Assembly (NCBI GenBank): GCA_023101885.1
Contig: JALPQD010000391.1
Coordinates: forward strand, 1 to 64,000
DNA from: Typhlomys cinereus
Taxonomy: Eukaryota > Chordata > Mammalia > Rodentia > Platacanthomyidae
Direction: 5' to 3'
DNA: 64,000 bases
Shown here: piece after piece, positions 1 to 11,764 of the stretch
Numbering within the stretch: the stretch's first letter is position 1
Layout: every line of letters begins with the position of its first letter
Made by a program: the position numbers and the translations under genes
The notes under the pieces: model-generated
Database searches by the model: none
Told to the model about the DNA's origin: nothing
The model's input: the letters and a program-made list of their open reading frames with translations, nothing else

Positions 1-337
1 GATGGAAAGATGGTGGAAGGCTGGAACCTCCAAAAAGTGTGCCCAGAGCAAACTGAAAGACGAGCGACTTTCTCAGCCTGGCCCAGAACACCAACGGGGC
101 ACAGCCACGGCCACGGGGCACAGTGCCGCCACCCAGCGTCCATTCTGGCCTTCTGGTCTCAGTTACCCTGGGCCTCGGTGCAGCCCGAGGCCAGAGCCCC
201 GGTGGCTGCTCGGTGATGGGACCGTGCAGGCCGACTTGGCTGCGGGGGGCGGGGGGTCCCTCGGAAGGGATGGCTTCTATCTGGACGCAGGTTCTTGCGC
301 TCCCTAATCCGCCCCTGTGGTCTCTGCTTTCTTACAG

Positions 338-345
338 AGTACAAG
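338..345 (+). CDS. Ablim2: Ablim2 8-nt microexon (codons for E-Y-K)
   Basis: This tiny exon reads AGTACAAG. It is preceded by a pyrimidine-rich acceptor ending TTCTTACAG and followed by a donor GTAGAG. If the previous exon, outside the window, supplies a final G, it encodes Glu-Tyr-Lys and joins in frame to the next exon at 542, giving EYK-IYPYD. Known abLIM proteins carry an EYK(I/V)YPYE-type junction just before the villin headpiece, and this is what identifies the microexon. Reading on past the donor gives an open but unfamiliar peptide up to a GTTAAA at 397, so a longer alternative exon cannot be excluded from sequence alone. Exons this short usually need intronic enhancers and may be skipped in some tissues. 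Skipping 8 nt would shift the frame and destroy the headpiece, so inclusion should be essential for a normal C terminus. Confidence 0.72.
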
Positions 346-541
346 GTAGAGGGTCACCGCTACACTCGCGACCTCTCCCACCACCACTCCTGCCAGGTTA
401 AAAGTTCGTTTCTGTTGTGCTTTCTCTATGAAATATGCGTGTCCGCAGCCCACGCAAGTATGCATCTGTTTTGCCTTTGGTCGGCTCTTTGGCCCCGGGG
501 GACGCACTTCTCAACATGACCCCGTGGTGTCTTTCCTGCAG

Positions 542-622
542 ATCTATCCCTACGATTCCCTTATCGTAACCAACCGAATCCGTGTGAAACTGCCCAAAGA
601 CGTGGACCGGACGCGGCTGGAG
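542..622 (+). CDS. Ablim2: Ablim2 penultimate coding exon, N-terminal half of villin headpiece
   Basis: The exon is 81 nt (27 codons, phase 0 at both ends). It has an acceptor TTTCCTGCAG just before 542 and a strong donor GAG|GTAAGG after 622. It encodes [14 protein letters not shown] followed by [13 protein letters not shown], the N-terminal subdomain of the villin headpiece of actin-binding LIM protein 2. The LP..VD.TRLE segment is typical of abLIM/dematin headpieces. abLIM proteins carry four LIM domains at the N terminus and bind F-actin through this C-terminal headpiece, linking LIM partners to the cytoskeleton. The paralogues read differently here: abLIM3 has LLLVTTRGRNRLP and abLIM1 has a G-R-T-K version. 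I therefore assign abLIM2 from memory of the family. The other LIM and linker exons lie upstream of the window. Confidence 0.93.
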
Positions 623-1395
623 GTAAGGGGCCTGGGGAACATCTGTCTGCGGGGTCTTCACAGGCCGTAGTCACAGCCAGGCTTGTGCCCCGCCCCACGG
701 GGGCACCATGAAGACAGCGCGGGGCTCGGGTCAAAGACCCTAGAAGCTCACCGGGCTAAGGAATGTGGTTTACGGCCCCGCCATGCTGGCTTTGCAGAGG
801 GCCCCGGTTGGAGCCTGGGGTGAGAGGCGCACCGAGCGCCCGGGCATCTGCTGCGGGGTTCCTCCTGTGCTGCAGAGGGCCCAGCGTGCGGGAGAAGCGC
901 CCCAACTTCTCTGCTATTCTAGAACCTGGGGCTCTTCCCAGCCAGCAGTGCAGGCCTGAGAGTTCTGCGGGGCTGGTAGGTGGCGTTGAGCTTACGCCGT
1001 GTGCCAGGCCGAATGGCCCGCACCCTGCTTCTCTCAAGGCCGCCCGCAGTCGGAGGCAAGCAGCGGGGAGGCCCTGTGCTGCCCGTGCTGAGGCACTCTT
1101 TGCAGCCTTTCATGGGGGGTCACCAGCTCCCGAGGGACAAGGTCGCCATTGCTGGGTGCATGAGGCAGGCAGTGCACAAGCTCCAGACTCTGCGCAACCT
1201 GCTCTCAGGGCCCGGCTGTGCCCGTGGTCGGCAGTGGAGGCTCAGGAGGCACAGGTGCCAGCCACGGGCCTCGGCGGCTCCCAGGGCTCAGGAGGGTTGG
1301 CTGAGCACAGATCTGTAGGGGGCCACAAAGGGCTGATCTCCAAAGTGGGACAGACGCGCCTGACAGGACAGGACCTTGTGCATGTGGGGGGGGAA

Positions 1396-2349
1396 GTGTG
1401 TGTGTAAGTATAGAAGGAGGCACTGTGTGATGTGTGTGTAAGTATAGAAGGAGGCACTATGTAGTGCGTGTGTGTGTGTGTAAGTATACAAGGAGGCACT
1501 GTGGTGTGTGTGTGTGTAAGTATAGAAGGAGGCACTATGTGGTGTGTGTGGTGTGTGTGTAAGTATAGAAGGAGGCACTGTGTGGTGTGTGTGTGTGTGT
1601 AAGTATAGAAGGAGGAACTGTGTGATGTGTGTGTGTGTGTAAGTATAGAAGGAGGCACTGTGTGGGGTGTGTGTGTGTGTGTGTAAGTATAGAAGGAGGC
1701 ACTGTGTAGTGTGTGTGTGTGTGTAAGTATAGGAGGAGGCACTGTGTGGTGTGGTGTGTGTGTAAGTATAAAAGGAGGCACTGTGTAGTGTGTGTGTGTG
1801 TGTAAGTATAGGAGGAGGCACTGTGTGGGGTGTGTGTGTGTGTGTAAGTATAGAAGGAGGCACTGTGTAGTGTGTGTGTGGTGTGTCAGTATAGAGGAGC
1901 ACTGTGTTTGTGTGTGTGTGTGTGTAAGTAAGTAGAAGGAAGGCACTGTGTAGTGTGTGTGTGTGTGTGTGTAAGTATAGGAGGAGGCACTGTGTGGTGT
2001 GTGTGTGTGTGTGTGTGTAAGTATAGAAGGAGGCACTGTGTGGTGTGTGTGTGTGTGTAAGTATAGAAGGAGGCACTGTGTGGTGTGTGTGTGTGTGTAA
2101 GTATAGAAGGAGGCACTGTGTGGTGTGTGTGTGTGTAAGTATAGAAGGAAGCACTGTGTGGGGTGTGTGTGTGTGTAAGTATACAAGGAGGCACTGTGGT
2201 GTGTGTGTGTGTGTGTGTAAGTATACAAGAAGGCACTGTGGTGTGTGTGTGTGTAAGTATAGAAGGAGGCACTATGTGGTGTGTGTGTGTAAGTATACAA
2301 GGAGGCACTGTGGTGTGTGTGTGTGTAAGTATAGAAGGAGGCACTATGT

Positions 2350-2384
<35 letters not shown>

Positions 2385-2970
2385 GTATAGAAGGAGGCAC
2401 TATGTGGTGTGTGTGTGTGTGTGTGTAAGTATAGAAGGAGGCACTTGTGGTGTGTGTGTGTGTGTGTGTGTAAGTATAGAAGGAGGCACTGTGTGTGTGT
2501 GTGTGTGTAAGTATAGAAGGAGGCACTATGTGGTGTGTGTGTGTGTGTAAGTATAGAAGGAGGCACTTGTGGTGTGTGTGTGTGTGTGTGTGTGTAAGTA
2601 TAGAAGGAGGCACTGTGTGTGTGGTGTGTGTGTGTAAGTATAGAAGGAGGCACTATGTGGTGTGTGTGTGTGTAAGTATAGAAGGAGGCACTATGTGGTG
2701 TGTGTGTGTGTGTAAGTATAGAAGGAGGCACTGTGTGTGTGTGTGTGTGTGTAAGTATAGAAGGAGGCACTGTGTGTGTGTGTGTGTGTGTAAGTATAGA
2801 AGGAGGCACTATGTGGTGTGTGTGTGTGTGTAAGTATAGAAGGAGGCACTTGTGGTGTGTGTGTGGTGTGTGTGTGTAAGTATAGAAGGAGGCACTGTGT
2901 GTGTGGTGTGTGTGTGTAAGTATAGAAGGAGGCACTGTGTGCTGTGTGTGTGTGTGTGTGTGTGTGTGTA
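1396..2970 (+). repeat. TG-rich minisatellite, 38 units of about 32-50 bp, each with GTAAGTAT
   Basis: Each unit is a variable (GT)n run followed by AAGTATAGAAGGAGGCACTG and a TGTGTGGT-type joint. I counted 38 units. All but one contain GTAAGTA; the exception, near 1886, reads GTCAGTA. Variants include AAGTATACAAGG, AAGTATAGGAGG and a cacttg joint, so the array mixes point variants with (GT)n length changes. The minus strand stays open for hundreds of codons only because the motif has no minus-strand stop. It lies in the sense orientation of the last Ablim2 intron. Confidence 0.97.
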
Positions 2971-4204
2971 GCACAGGGCACTGAGAAGGCCGAGTGTGGA
3001 CAGAGCATTACAGGTGGCAGAGAGGCTGCAGTGGGGCCGCAGGCTGGAGCCTGTGGGCCAAGGCCCTGCACAGGGGGGAGGGGCATCATGGCGGAGCTCC
3101 GGCTTTGCTGACCCAGAGCGGGGTGAATGAGTCACTGGCAGGTGGAGGGTGTGTAAAATCCTTTACCTAGTGCCTGGAGTGTTGGGGAGACAGCTGTGGC
3201 CCAGCCCAGAGAGAAGCTGGACCCTCTCCACCGTAACCAGGGAGTACCTGACCATGTGACCTACCGAAGAGAGGCGTCCACTCAACATGACTGGAGAACC
3301 CCTTCAGGTGTCGGTTGATCAAGGCTTAAGCAGTGTCTCCAGCCCCCAGTCTCTTTTCTTCCCTCTTCCTGCTGCCTCCTCTGCACCCGCTCACCTTCCA
3401 GCCCAGGGTCTCCGGGGGGCACAGCGCTCTCATCTATTCACGGAGCTCTTCCTTGGCCTCAGGGTAGTTACAGTGCCCACCTCTAAATTAGCCAGTTCCA
3501 CCCAAAATATGTAATGCCCTGGCTGAGGTAGCTGGTTTGCTATGCAGCCTGGCACCAGGGGCTGCTGGTGCCACCTGAATTGGGGGGACCCAAGTAGGTC
3601 CGAAAGGACACAGAGACTGCCACCTGAGGCGGAGAGAGGTGCCACGCAGCAGGCTGGCAGACCATATGCACTGTGGGAGGTCCAGAAAAGGGTCACAGCA
3701 GGTCCTTCACCGCGTGTCCATGAGTCCAGCCGACCTTCGCCATGTCCATCCATTGCACGGGTCAGGGAGCCACAGCAGAAGCGGCCAGTTAGCAGGACTC
3801 TTGCATCTCCTCTCCGGGCAGGGGAAAGGCCATCGAGGCATCTCCATGTGTTGTGTCCTCACCCGTGGGAGAGGCAGCAGCCGCCAGCTGGAAGTAGGGG
3901 TCAGAGGCTGAGGCAGCAGCTGCCGGCGTGTCCGAGGGATCTCGCTAGGCCTCGTCCAGCATGGCCCACAGCCAGGAGGCCTGTCCGAAGTCCAGGCACT
4001 GGGTCTCAGGAACCCCTGTCTGTGTGACAAATATGACTGTCCCTGGGAGGTCCCGTCCACAGGCAACAGCAGAGTCTGTCAGTGGTCACATCTCAAATAC
4101 GCTGGCTGCATGAAGGGGGTGCTGCTGGCCGTTAGAAGCCTCCTGCCTCAGGACAGGCCTGGGGTTTCCATGCGGGTCTTCACTCCGTCCCGTCTTCCTT
4201 TCCC

Positions 4205-4450
4205 ATTTCCATGTGTATGTGTGAGGCACACACGCATACATGTGCTCCTGTGTGTGCATGCATGTGCACGTAGTAGCCCAGGGTTGATACTGGGAGTCAC
4301 CCTCATTCGCTCTTCACCTCGCTCCTTTGAGGCAGCCTCTCTACACCCAGAGCTCACCAGCAGGGCTAGTCTAGCCAGCCAGCTTGCTCTGGGCATTTCC
4401 AGTCTCTGCCTTCTGAGGCTGGAATTATAGGTGGCCAACTACCAAGACGG
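4205..4450 (-). mobile_element. Diverged B2/B3-type SINE (antisense)
   Basis: A TG/CA-rich stretch (TGTGTATGTGTGAGGC...) is followed by a body ending in CTGCCTTCTGAGGCTGGAATTATAGG. This resembles an antisense rodent B2/B3-type or mixed SINE with a B1-like closing segment. It is diverged and its borders are approximate. Confidence 0.4.
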
Positions 4451-4451
4451 C

Positions 4452-4488
4452 TTGTTGGTTGGTTGGTTGGTTGGTTGGTTGGTTGGTT
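4452..4488. repeat. (GGTT)n microsatellite
   Basis: About nine tandem TTGG units sit directly after the SINE-like sequence, which suggests expansion of its tail or of adjacent simple sequence. Confidence 0.9.
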
Positions 4489-7400
4489 CCAGGGACCCAA
4501 ATTCCAATCCTTTTTGCATGTGCAGCAAGTGTGTAACTGCTGAGGCCCCTCCCCGCCCTGCAGCTTGTTGCTTTAAAGGGTGGGTCTTCTTGGGCCCTTG
4601 GGACCAGCGCTCTCCCTTCCCAGAGGCAGCTTGGGCTGAGAGGATGGCCAGGGGCTCCTGCAGCCCCCGTGAGCCCACTGGGCTCCCTGCCTTCTTTGGG
4701 TGAGGGGCACCTTAGCTGAGGGGTCTGCTGTGGGAGAGCGCTCAAGAAGCCGGCTGGAGGGCGTGGACTTAATCTTTCAAATCCTGGGAACACAGGCATG
4801 TAGCTCATTCTACCCCATGCTGTGCTCTGGCCCCGCTAGCCAGGAGAAACAAGAACAGCCACCACCATAGGTCAAAAACTGTCCTTGGTCCTCACAGCCT
4901 GGGGCCTGGGGCACGGGCTGGAGGCGGGGCTTCCCTGCAGGAGAGAAAGGCGCCCCTGGAGTTTCTGTATCTCCCAGGAGAGCCTTAGTTTTGAAGGGGA
5001 TCAGATGAAAGTCCAGAGAGGAAGAAAGGAGAATGTAGAAATCTCAAGAATTTCTCGCGGCTATCACTCTAGGGCAACCGAGCTTTGGTGATAAGAAAGC
5101 GGTCTTTTGGATGAGGAAGACTAAAATCTACCTTATTCATTGACATTTGACACGGATGTTTTCTGTGCCAGTTAATGGCCCACTTGCTCCTTGAGTAGCT
5201 GTGCCGGCCCATAAAGATATTTGCCAGAAGCATGGGGCTGTGCGGCCTGCGGATGTACACAGAGGCTGCGCGAGGTTGGCATAGAGAGGAGTCCTTCCTG
5301 GTAGCTAGCTGCACACGTGTGTCCCGAGGTGACCCCAGCTGGCCGAGCAGAGGAGTGAAGCCCCAAGTCTCCCTTCTTTGCTTAGAATCGCGCAGCCAAT
5401 CTGCTTGACCCTGGCGACCAGGGTGATGTTGAGGAGCCCAGAGCCCCAGGCCCTCCTGGCGGGGGCAGAGGAGGAGCACGCCAGGTCCAGACGGGTTACA
5501 GCAGGCAAGGGACAGGCCGACAGAGGCTGGTTGGCAGCCGATTGGCAGGGATTGTGCCGTGGGGCTGCAGCGGGCTGCAGAGAGGTGCTGGGCGCATGCG
5601 GCTGACGTGCATTGTCCTTAGGAGAGAAAAGGTGGGGATGGGGGGCAGAGAGCCAGGCGCATCAGCTGGACCCGAGGCAGGGGACACAGCATGGCCCAGG
5701 CGACAAGCTGGCCCTGCGTGGAGTGTGCGGTGCCCCCTGTGTAACAGAGGAAGGCTGGTCCACCCTCTGCGGTGCCGCCACCCTGGGCTTCCTTCCTGCA
5801 GCTCTGAGGGGTGGAGGCTCAGAGCCCCTGGCCTTGGCAGGCACCTCAGGGGTTTTCAGGAGCCTGGGAGGGGCTGAGGTCAGATCCCTGCCCAGACCCC
5901 AGGGTCAGCTATGCCCTCACAGTTCTGCTTATTGCAGAGGGCACACAGAGAGCCTGGCCTCTGCACCCTGACTCCTCCTCACTAGGGGACACCCACAGAC
6001 CCCCTGCCGCCAGCGGCTCTCTGACCTCACCTGCCCTCTGGCTCTTGCAGGCAGCCAACTCCTTTCCTCCCTCCCAGATGAGGAGATGCGGGAACTGGGG
6101 CAAGGGGGGATGGTGGGGGGGCCGTGGCCACTGGCCTCGGGCCCATTCCCAAGGCTGGGGTCCAAGGCTTCTCCAGAAGGGAAGGCGGAGGACACACTGC
6201 ATTGTTTCTGGCTAGGATGGGGTGGGGCCCAGCAAGTCTCAGAGCTGAAAAGTGCCAAGTAGTTGGGTGGGCCCCCAGAGCCGAGACCCTTCCTCCCTCC
6301 AGCAGTGAACTGTTTGCGCAATGCTCAGTGGGCTGTGAGGGCGGCTCGCCTGCGCTGGTGCACGGTGGGCGCCGGTGTCCATGAAGAACCTCTGTGCGAG
6401 TCTGGGGTCTCTTTGGACGCCTGGACCCAGCTCTCTCATGAGGTTAGCGACGCTTCTCCCTGGCCTGATGGTTTTCTGGTGCCAGTTGCAGCCTAGGCAC
6501 CTCCTCCCTTCTTCCCGCCACCCTTCCAGGCTCAAACCTGCCCAGGGACATTCCACAGCAGAGACCCGACGAGTTCTGTGCTGACCCCTGCCCTTGATTC
6601 GCAGAGCTTCTCTCAAGAGCTGTACCAAGACCAGATGCCAGAGAGGGACACAGCTCAGGTGACAGTCCCATCTCCAGCCGCCCCAGGCTGCCTCCTGAGA
6701 CTAAGAGGAGCAGCTGCTGGCAGACCACCTTTGCCAGGCTGGCACCTGGCCCAGGCCACCTGACCACAAAGGGCGGAGGGTGCCCTGCTGGGGAGAGGCC
6801 GTGGGATGTCTGGTGGCCTAGTTTGAGCAAGTGCTGCATCCACACTCCGGGGGAAAGAACCCGGGGTCCACGTGCCCCCCACGTGCCTCCAGCAGTCACA
6901 GGGTCATAGGGTCTGTCTGAGGTCCGTGCCCGTTGCATTTCCTTCCTGGACACCTGCTGCCTTCTTAGCTGGGCAGACGACCCCACCAGCTTCTCTCCTG
7001 CGTCTCTCCCCGCCGTCCGTTCTGTGTCGTGTGCGTCAGTGACAAATTCACGTGTTGCAGATCTGCGCCTGCTTGGCGTGTGGCCTGCCCTTGGCTCTGT
7101 CTCCAGTTGCTCGTACGCCATGAGCGCACACGGGGACGAAGATGTGGGTGGTTGTGACCTGCTTAAGACCGCGGCTTGGAGACTCGGCTCAGAGCCCAGG
7201 GCCCGAATGTGAGCCCTTGCACCCGAGTCCTGAGCCGGTACCTGGCCACGCACTCCACACCCTAGCTGTCCACTCCTGGCCTCTCTGGGTAGCTCCATCT
7301 CTGCCCTGGAGGACACATCTTGCATGGCAACTTTAGAGTGACACAGACACGCCCTCTGTGATGTGGCCCCGGCTTCCCCACCCATGAACACACCTGCAGT

Positions 7401-8395
7401 ACCACCGCTTGCCCATCCCCTGTCCCCTCCATTATTTAACCTCCTCTCTGCCCACCAGTGCTGGCCATGGCCTCATGCTCAGAGAACCTTAGAACGTGGA
7501 CAGCACAGATCTCCTTTCCTGCCTGCCCACCTCCTGAGTCCACAGGGTGGGGCGACCCGGTCATCCCTTCCCCTTCCTCTCCAGCGTCACCAGCAAGGAC
7601 CCATATCCTGGGGAGCCAGAGGCCCCTCTCGCTCACCCCATCTTCCATCTGGCACAGGTACCGGGAACCCTGACCCAGCCAGCAATCCTGCCAGCCCCAT
7701 CAGTGTTCCTTCCCGCCGCCCACCATCGACTGTGTGACCCTTCCCTGGCCTCCCGCTCTCCTGGGCTTAGCTCCCTATCTCAAACAATCCAAACCAGAAA
7801 AGCCAGACAGGCCGCAGGCCGCCTCCAGAGCCTTAGTCTCTTATTAACGGCCCTCATCCTGCCGCACCAGGCAGCGTCCTGACTTCCTGTTGTCGAGCGC
7901 AGGTCATAGATCAGTGGTAGCTGAGTCGTGGAATTTTCCTTTTGCCTTCCCTTGGATCCCACTGCAGTCACAGGAAGCACGGACCGAGCGCGAGGGTGTG
8001 TTGCCACGTGAACGGTGCATAGACCTTCACTTCTGTCCAACTCCATGGGCTGGGGTGGGTCTTCTGCCTCTAAGCTCAACCCAGGCAGATGGTCCACTTC
8101 TGGCTGCCAGGAACTTTTTCTTATCTGCAAACTCTAGACAGTCCTGGCAGAGGGCTGCCTCCCAGCAAGGCTGGCGGATGCTGCGCTTGGGCACGCCCAC
8201 CTGCGTGTGTACACCTGCATGCATGCACGCCTGACTCCAGGGCTAATCTTCTGATCAGCCCGCTATCCAGTGCATGCTACGCATGTTTAGAAACTCTTAA
8301 AGATGGCCACCATCAGGGTTACTAATTTTCAGAAATTAGTCCCTCCTTTCTTTTCCTCTCTCCCTGCTGTGTTTTTAAGAGAGAGTCCCCTGGGT

Positions 8396-8490
8396 TTTTA
8401 AGACAGGGTCTCATGTAGCCTAGGCTGGCTGCAATGGCCTGATCCTCCTGCCTTAACCTCCGGAGTGTTGGGATTTCAGGCCGACAACAA
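8396..8490 (-). mobile_element. B1 SINE, antisense
   Basis: The sequence TTTTTAAGACAGGGTCTCAT leads into TAGCCTAGGCTGGCTGCAAT and CTCCTGCCTTAACCTCCGGAGTGTTGGGATTTCAGGC. This is the reverse complement of a 7SL-derived B1 element. It is diverged from mouse B1. Confidence 0.8.
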
Positions 8491-9027
8491 CACACCCAAC
8501 TCCTACCCTGATGTCTCTCTTGATTATTACAAATTCTAGTGTTATGATCTCATTTAAATTTGTGAAAACTGTCCCTTTTGGACAAGCATTTTCTTTATAA
8601 TTGTGGTAAAAATTGCCATTGGGTAGGTTGGTGTCTGCACGACCATTCAGGACTCTATGGCTACTCAGCTGCCTGGGGTAACTGGTGTGTTGGGGTGTGC
8701 CCTCGCTCCTTCTTACCTTTGGCTCTTTGGGAGAGTGAGCGGGGAGTCAGGATCCCTGGGGGAACTCCTCAGTCATCTCTCACTCAGTTCCTGCTGGTTT
8801 GCCACACGGCTGGAGCCACACTTGGGAAATAGATAGCAGGGGGTGACCTGTGGCAGGGCCTGTCCTCCCGCTGCCACGCCCCCTCCCCAGCCTCTTTCCT
8901 GTCCCTCAGAAGCAGCGAAGACAGGAACGACCCATACAGAAGCCTCGATCTCTGGGCAGGCTTCACGGGAAAACTGTCTTAGCCCAGTGGGGTGTGCTCT
9001 GAGGAGCCATTAGTACTCTCTCCCTTT

Positions 9028-9132
9028 GCGTGGGGGGGAGGGGTTAGGGTCTCATGCCACACAGGCTGGTCTTGAACTCCTGATTGTCTTGCCTCCACCC
9101 CCAGAATACAGATTCTGAGTCTGCTGTGATAG
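9028..9132 (-). mobile_element. B1 SINE, antisense
   Basis: The block TTAGGGTCTCATGCCACACA, then GGCTGGTCTTGAACTCCTGA and TTGTCTTGCCTCCACCCCCA, is an antisense B1. It abuts the 37-bp minisatellite at 9133, so the array may have nucleated at the SINE edge. Confidence 0.75.
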
Positions 9133-9525
9133 GCAGGTGTGCAAGGGACAGGCTGTGTGTGTGAGGATGGGCAGGTGTGCAAGGGACAGGCTGTGTGTGT
9201 GAGGGTGGGCAGGTGTGCAAGGACAGACTGTGTGTGTGAGGATGGGCAGGTACGCAAGGGACAGACTGTGTGTGTGAGGATGGGCAGGTGTGCAAGGACA
9301 GGCTGTGTGTGTGAGGATGGACAGGTGTGCAAGGACAGGCTGTGTGTGTGAGGATGGACAGGTGTGCAAGGACAGGCTGTGTGTGTGAGGATGGGCACGT
9401 GTGCAAGGACAGGCTGTGTGTGTGAGGATGGGCAGGTGTGCAAGGACAGGCTGTGTGTGTGACACATGGGCAGGTAGGTGTGCAAGGGACAGGCTGTGCA
9501 TGTGTGTGAGGGGCGGTCAGGCGTG
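9133..9525 (+). repeat. Minisatellite, 10 units of 36-38 bp
   Basis: The unit is AGGTGTGCAAGG(G)ACAGGC followed by TGTGTGTGTGAGGATGGGC. Ten copies can be aligned, differing by GGGA/GGA, CAGGC/CAGAC and ATGGGC/ATGGAC. The last two copies are degenerate. The minus-strand open frames through here (HTHSLSLHTCPSS repeats) are artefacts of the repeat. Confidence 0.95.
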
Positions 9526-10716
9526 TACGAGGGTCGGGTGCACTGAGGCGGTTGGTGAGGGGTCTCATCATGCTGCTCTGACGGTCTCTGGCCACCATGG
9601 CCTGGCTAGTGTCCACGGACATGTTCACAGCCAAACAGTGACTAGAGCTGATCCATTTGGGGTCTGGATGGAGCCTCACAGAAGCCAGCCCAGTCACATG
9701 GTCCCCGTGGTGGCCTTGTACAGCTTCTGCATGGCTCCCCCATCCAGAAGCTGAGCCCGGCGACCCAGCATGATGGTTGGATGTTGCCCACCAGAGCCAG
9801 GGCTGCGGAGCGTCTGCCCCCTGGCCCAGCCCTGGCCTGACTTCTTTGCCGTGTGGCCGCCCTGCAGCTTCTTTGGGAGAGGTGGAGGGTAGACACCAAA
9901 TGCCTTGGTGAAGTGAGTGGTAAGCAAGGCCACTTCTGTGCCAGGCTGCAGGCTGGCAGAGGCCCGGCTGCAGGGCATAAGTGTTAACTTGGGTACAGAG
10001 TGTGTCAGCAAGAGTCAGGGCCAAGGCCGCCGGCCCTGGGTCCTCAGCCAGGCGTCTGCGCTTGTCTCCTGCTGCACAGAGGGAACAAGGAGCCAACCAA
10101 AGACCTGGGCATGCAGAGACCACCCATCCTCAGCACCAGCCCTCCTCAGGGGAGGCCTGGTCCCTGGAGTCCCAGTAGACCAGGCTTGACCACGCGTCCC
10201 AGGATGCCTACTCGAGAAACATGTAACTGTGAGAGAGATTTAGTCTGCAACTACATTGGGAAGACGAAAGTCAGCATCTCAGCCCATCTTTGGGGTGCTG
10301 GCAAGAGCTTAAGGTTTAAACAGGAAGAACTGGGCAGGACGCGAGGTCTGCATGGTCAGGCAGTCCTGGCCACCCGTGGCCTGGCTGAGCATGGGGTTGG
10401 CTCCAGTTCTGCAAGAAGATCCGAAGAAGTCCTTATGGCTTGAGGGGCAAGAAGGTTCTTGTGCCGTGATGGGGGGTGGGGAGGGGCCATCTCAGCATGG
10501 GCGTCCAGGAGACCCTGATGATCCTGGAATCTAAGCTGACTGCAGCTTCCTTCTCAGGCTCTAAAATGGGACATTTGTAACCACTGACGACTGACAAACT
10601 CAAAATGTGTGGCATTGGGGGTGGGACATGCCAGTGACATAGGTCAGGTATCCTTGAATGTTTCGATGTGCCCACATGCAGTGTTAAGCAGGAACAGACT
10701 GCAAGTAACAGAGAGG
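9526..10716. other. Intronic stretch with no recognised feature
   Basis: This is GC-rich sequence without a repeat I can name. An open frame runs on the minus strand from 10123 down into the array at 9133-9525. Its non-repeat part resembles no family I know and has no convincing codon bias. A decayed processed pseudogene is possible but unsupported. Confidence 0.5.
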
Positions 10717-10756
10717 AGCTGGGCACGTGGCTCAGCTGGTAGAGCGCTCGCCCAGC

Positions 10757-11373
10757 ATGCTCGAAGCCCAGCGTGCATGAAGCCCAGCGTGCTCGAAGCC
10801 CGGCATGCAAGAAGCCCAGCATGCAAGAAGCCCAGCATGCAAGAAGCCCAGCATGCAAGAAGCCCAGCGTGCATGAAGCCCGGCATGCAAGAAGCCCAGC
10901 ATGCAAGAAGCCCAGTGTGCATGAGGCCCAGCGTGCATGAAGCCCAGCATGCAAGAGGCCCAGCATGCAAGAGGCCCAGCATGCAAGAGGCCCAGAGTGC
11001 AAGAAGCCCAGCATGCATGAGGCCCAGCATGCTCAAAGCCCAGCATGCTCAAAGCCCAGCGTGCATGAGGCCCAGCATGCAAGAAGCCCAGCATGCAAGA
11101 AGCCCAGCATGCATGAGGCCTAGCATGCAAGAGGCCCAGCATGCATGAGGCCCAGCATGCAAGAGGCCCAGCATGCATGAGGCCCAGCATGCATGAGGCC
11201 CAGCATGCATGAGGCCCAGCATGCATGAGGCCCGGCATGCATGAGGCCCGGCATGCATGAGGCCCGGCATGCATGAGGCCCGGCATGCATGAGGCCCGGC
11301 ATGCAAGAGGCCCGGCATGCAAGAGGCCCGGCATGCTTGAAGCCCGGCATGCAAGAGGCCCAGCATGCTTGAA
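10757..11373 (+). repeat. 16-bp minisatellite (about 38 units) inside the SINE
   Basis: The unit is CCCAGCATGCATGAGG with variants CAAGAA, CAAGAG, TCGAAG, TCAAAG and CCGG. Early units carry CAAGAAG, the middle mixes types, and a late block (about 11220-11300) is homogenised for CCCGGCATGCATGAGG. The palindrome GCATGC recurs in nearly every unit. Since 16 is not a multiple of three, all frames cycle, and the array gives open frames in several frames on both strands that are not genes. Confidence 0.96.
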
Positions 11374-11375
11374 GC

Positions 11376-11764
<389 letters not shown>

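Noticed and set aside
346..396. Extension of the microexon as a 59-nt exon ending at the GTTAAA
   Set aside because: The translated extension ([17 protein letters not shown]) is not seen in abLIM proteins, and GTAGAG after AAG gives the family's EYK-IYPYD junction exactly.
1242..2974. Very long minus-strand open frames rich in HTHTHT and PPSILTHT (about 350 codons)
   Set aside because: They are the translation of the TG-rich minisatellite, whose unit has no minus-strand stop. No promoter, splice or conservation support exists.
9133..9525. CRISPR-like evenly spaced direct repeats
   Set aside because: The units are contiguous with no unique spacers, and the genome is a mammal. It is an ordinary minisatellite.
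9044..10123. A 359-codon minus-strand frame
   Set aside because: Nearly half is the 37-bp array. The remainder resembles no family I know and has no initiating or splice context. A decayed pseudogene remains possible but unsupported.
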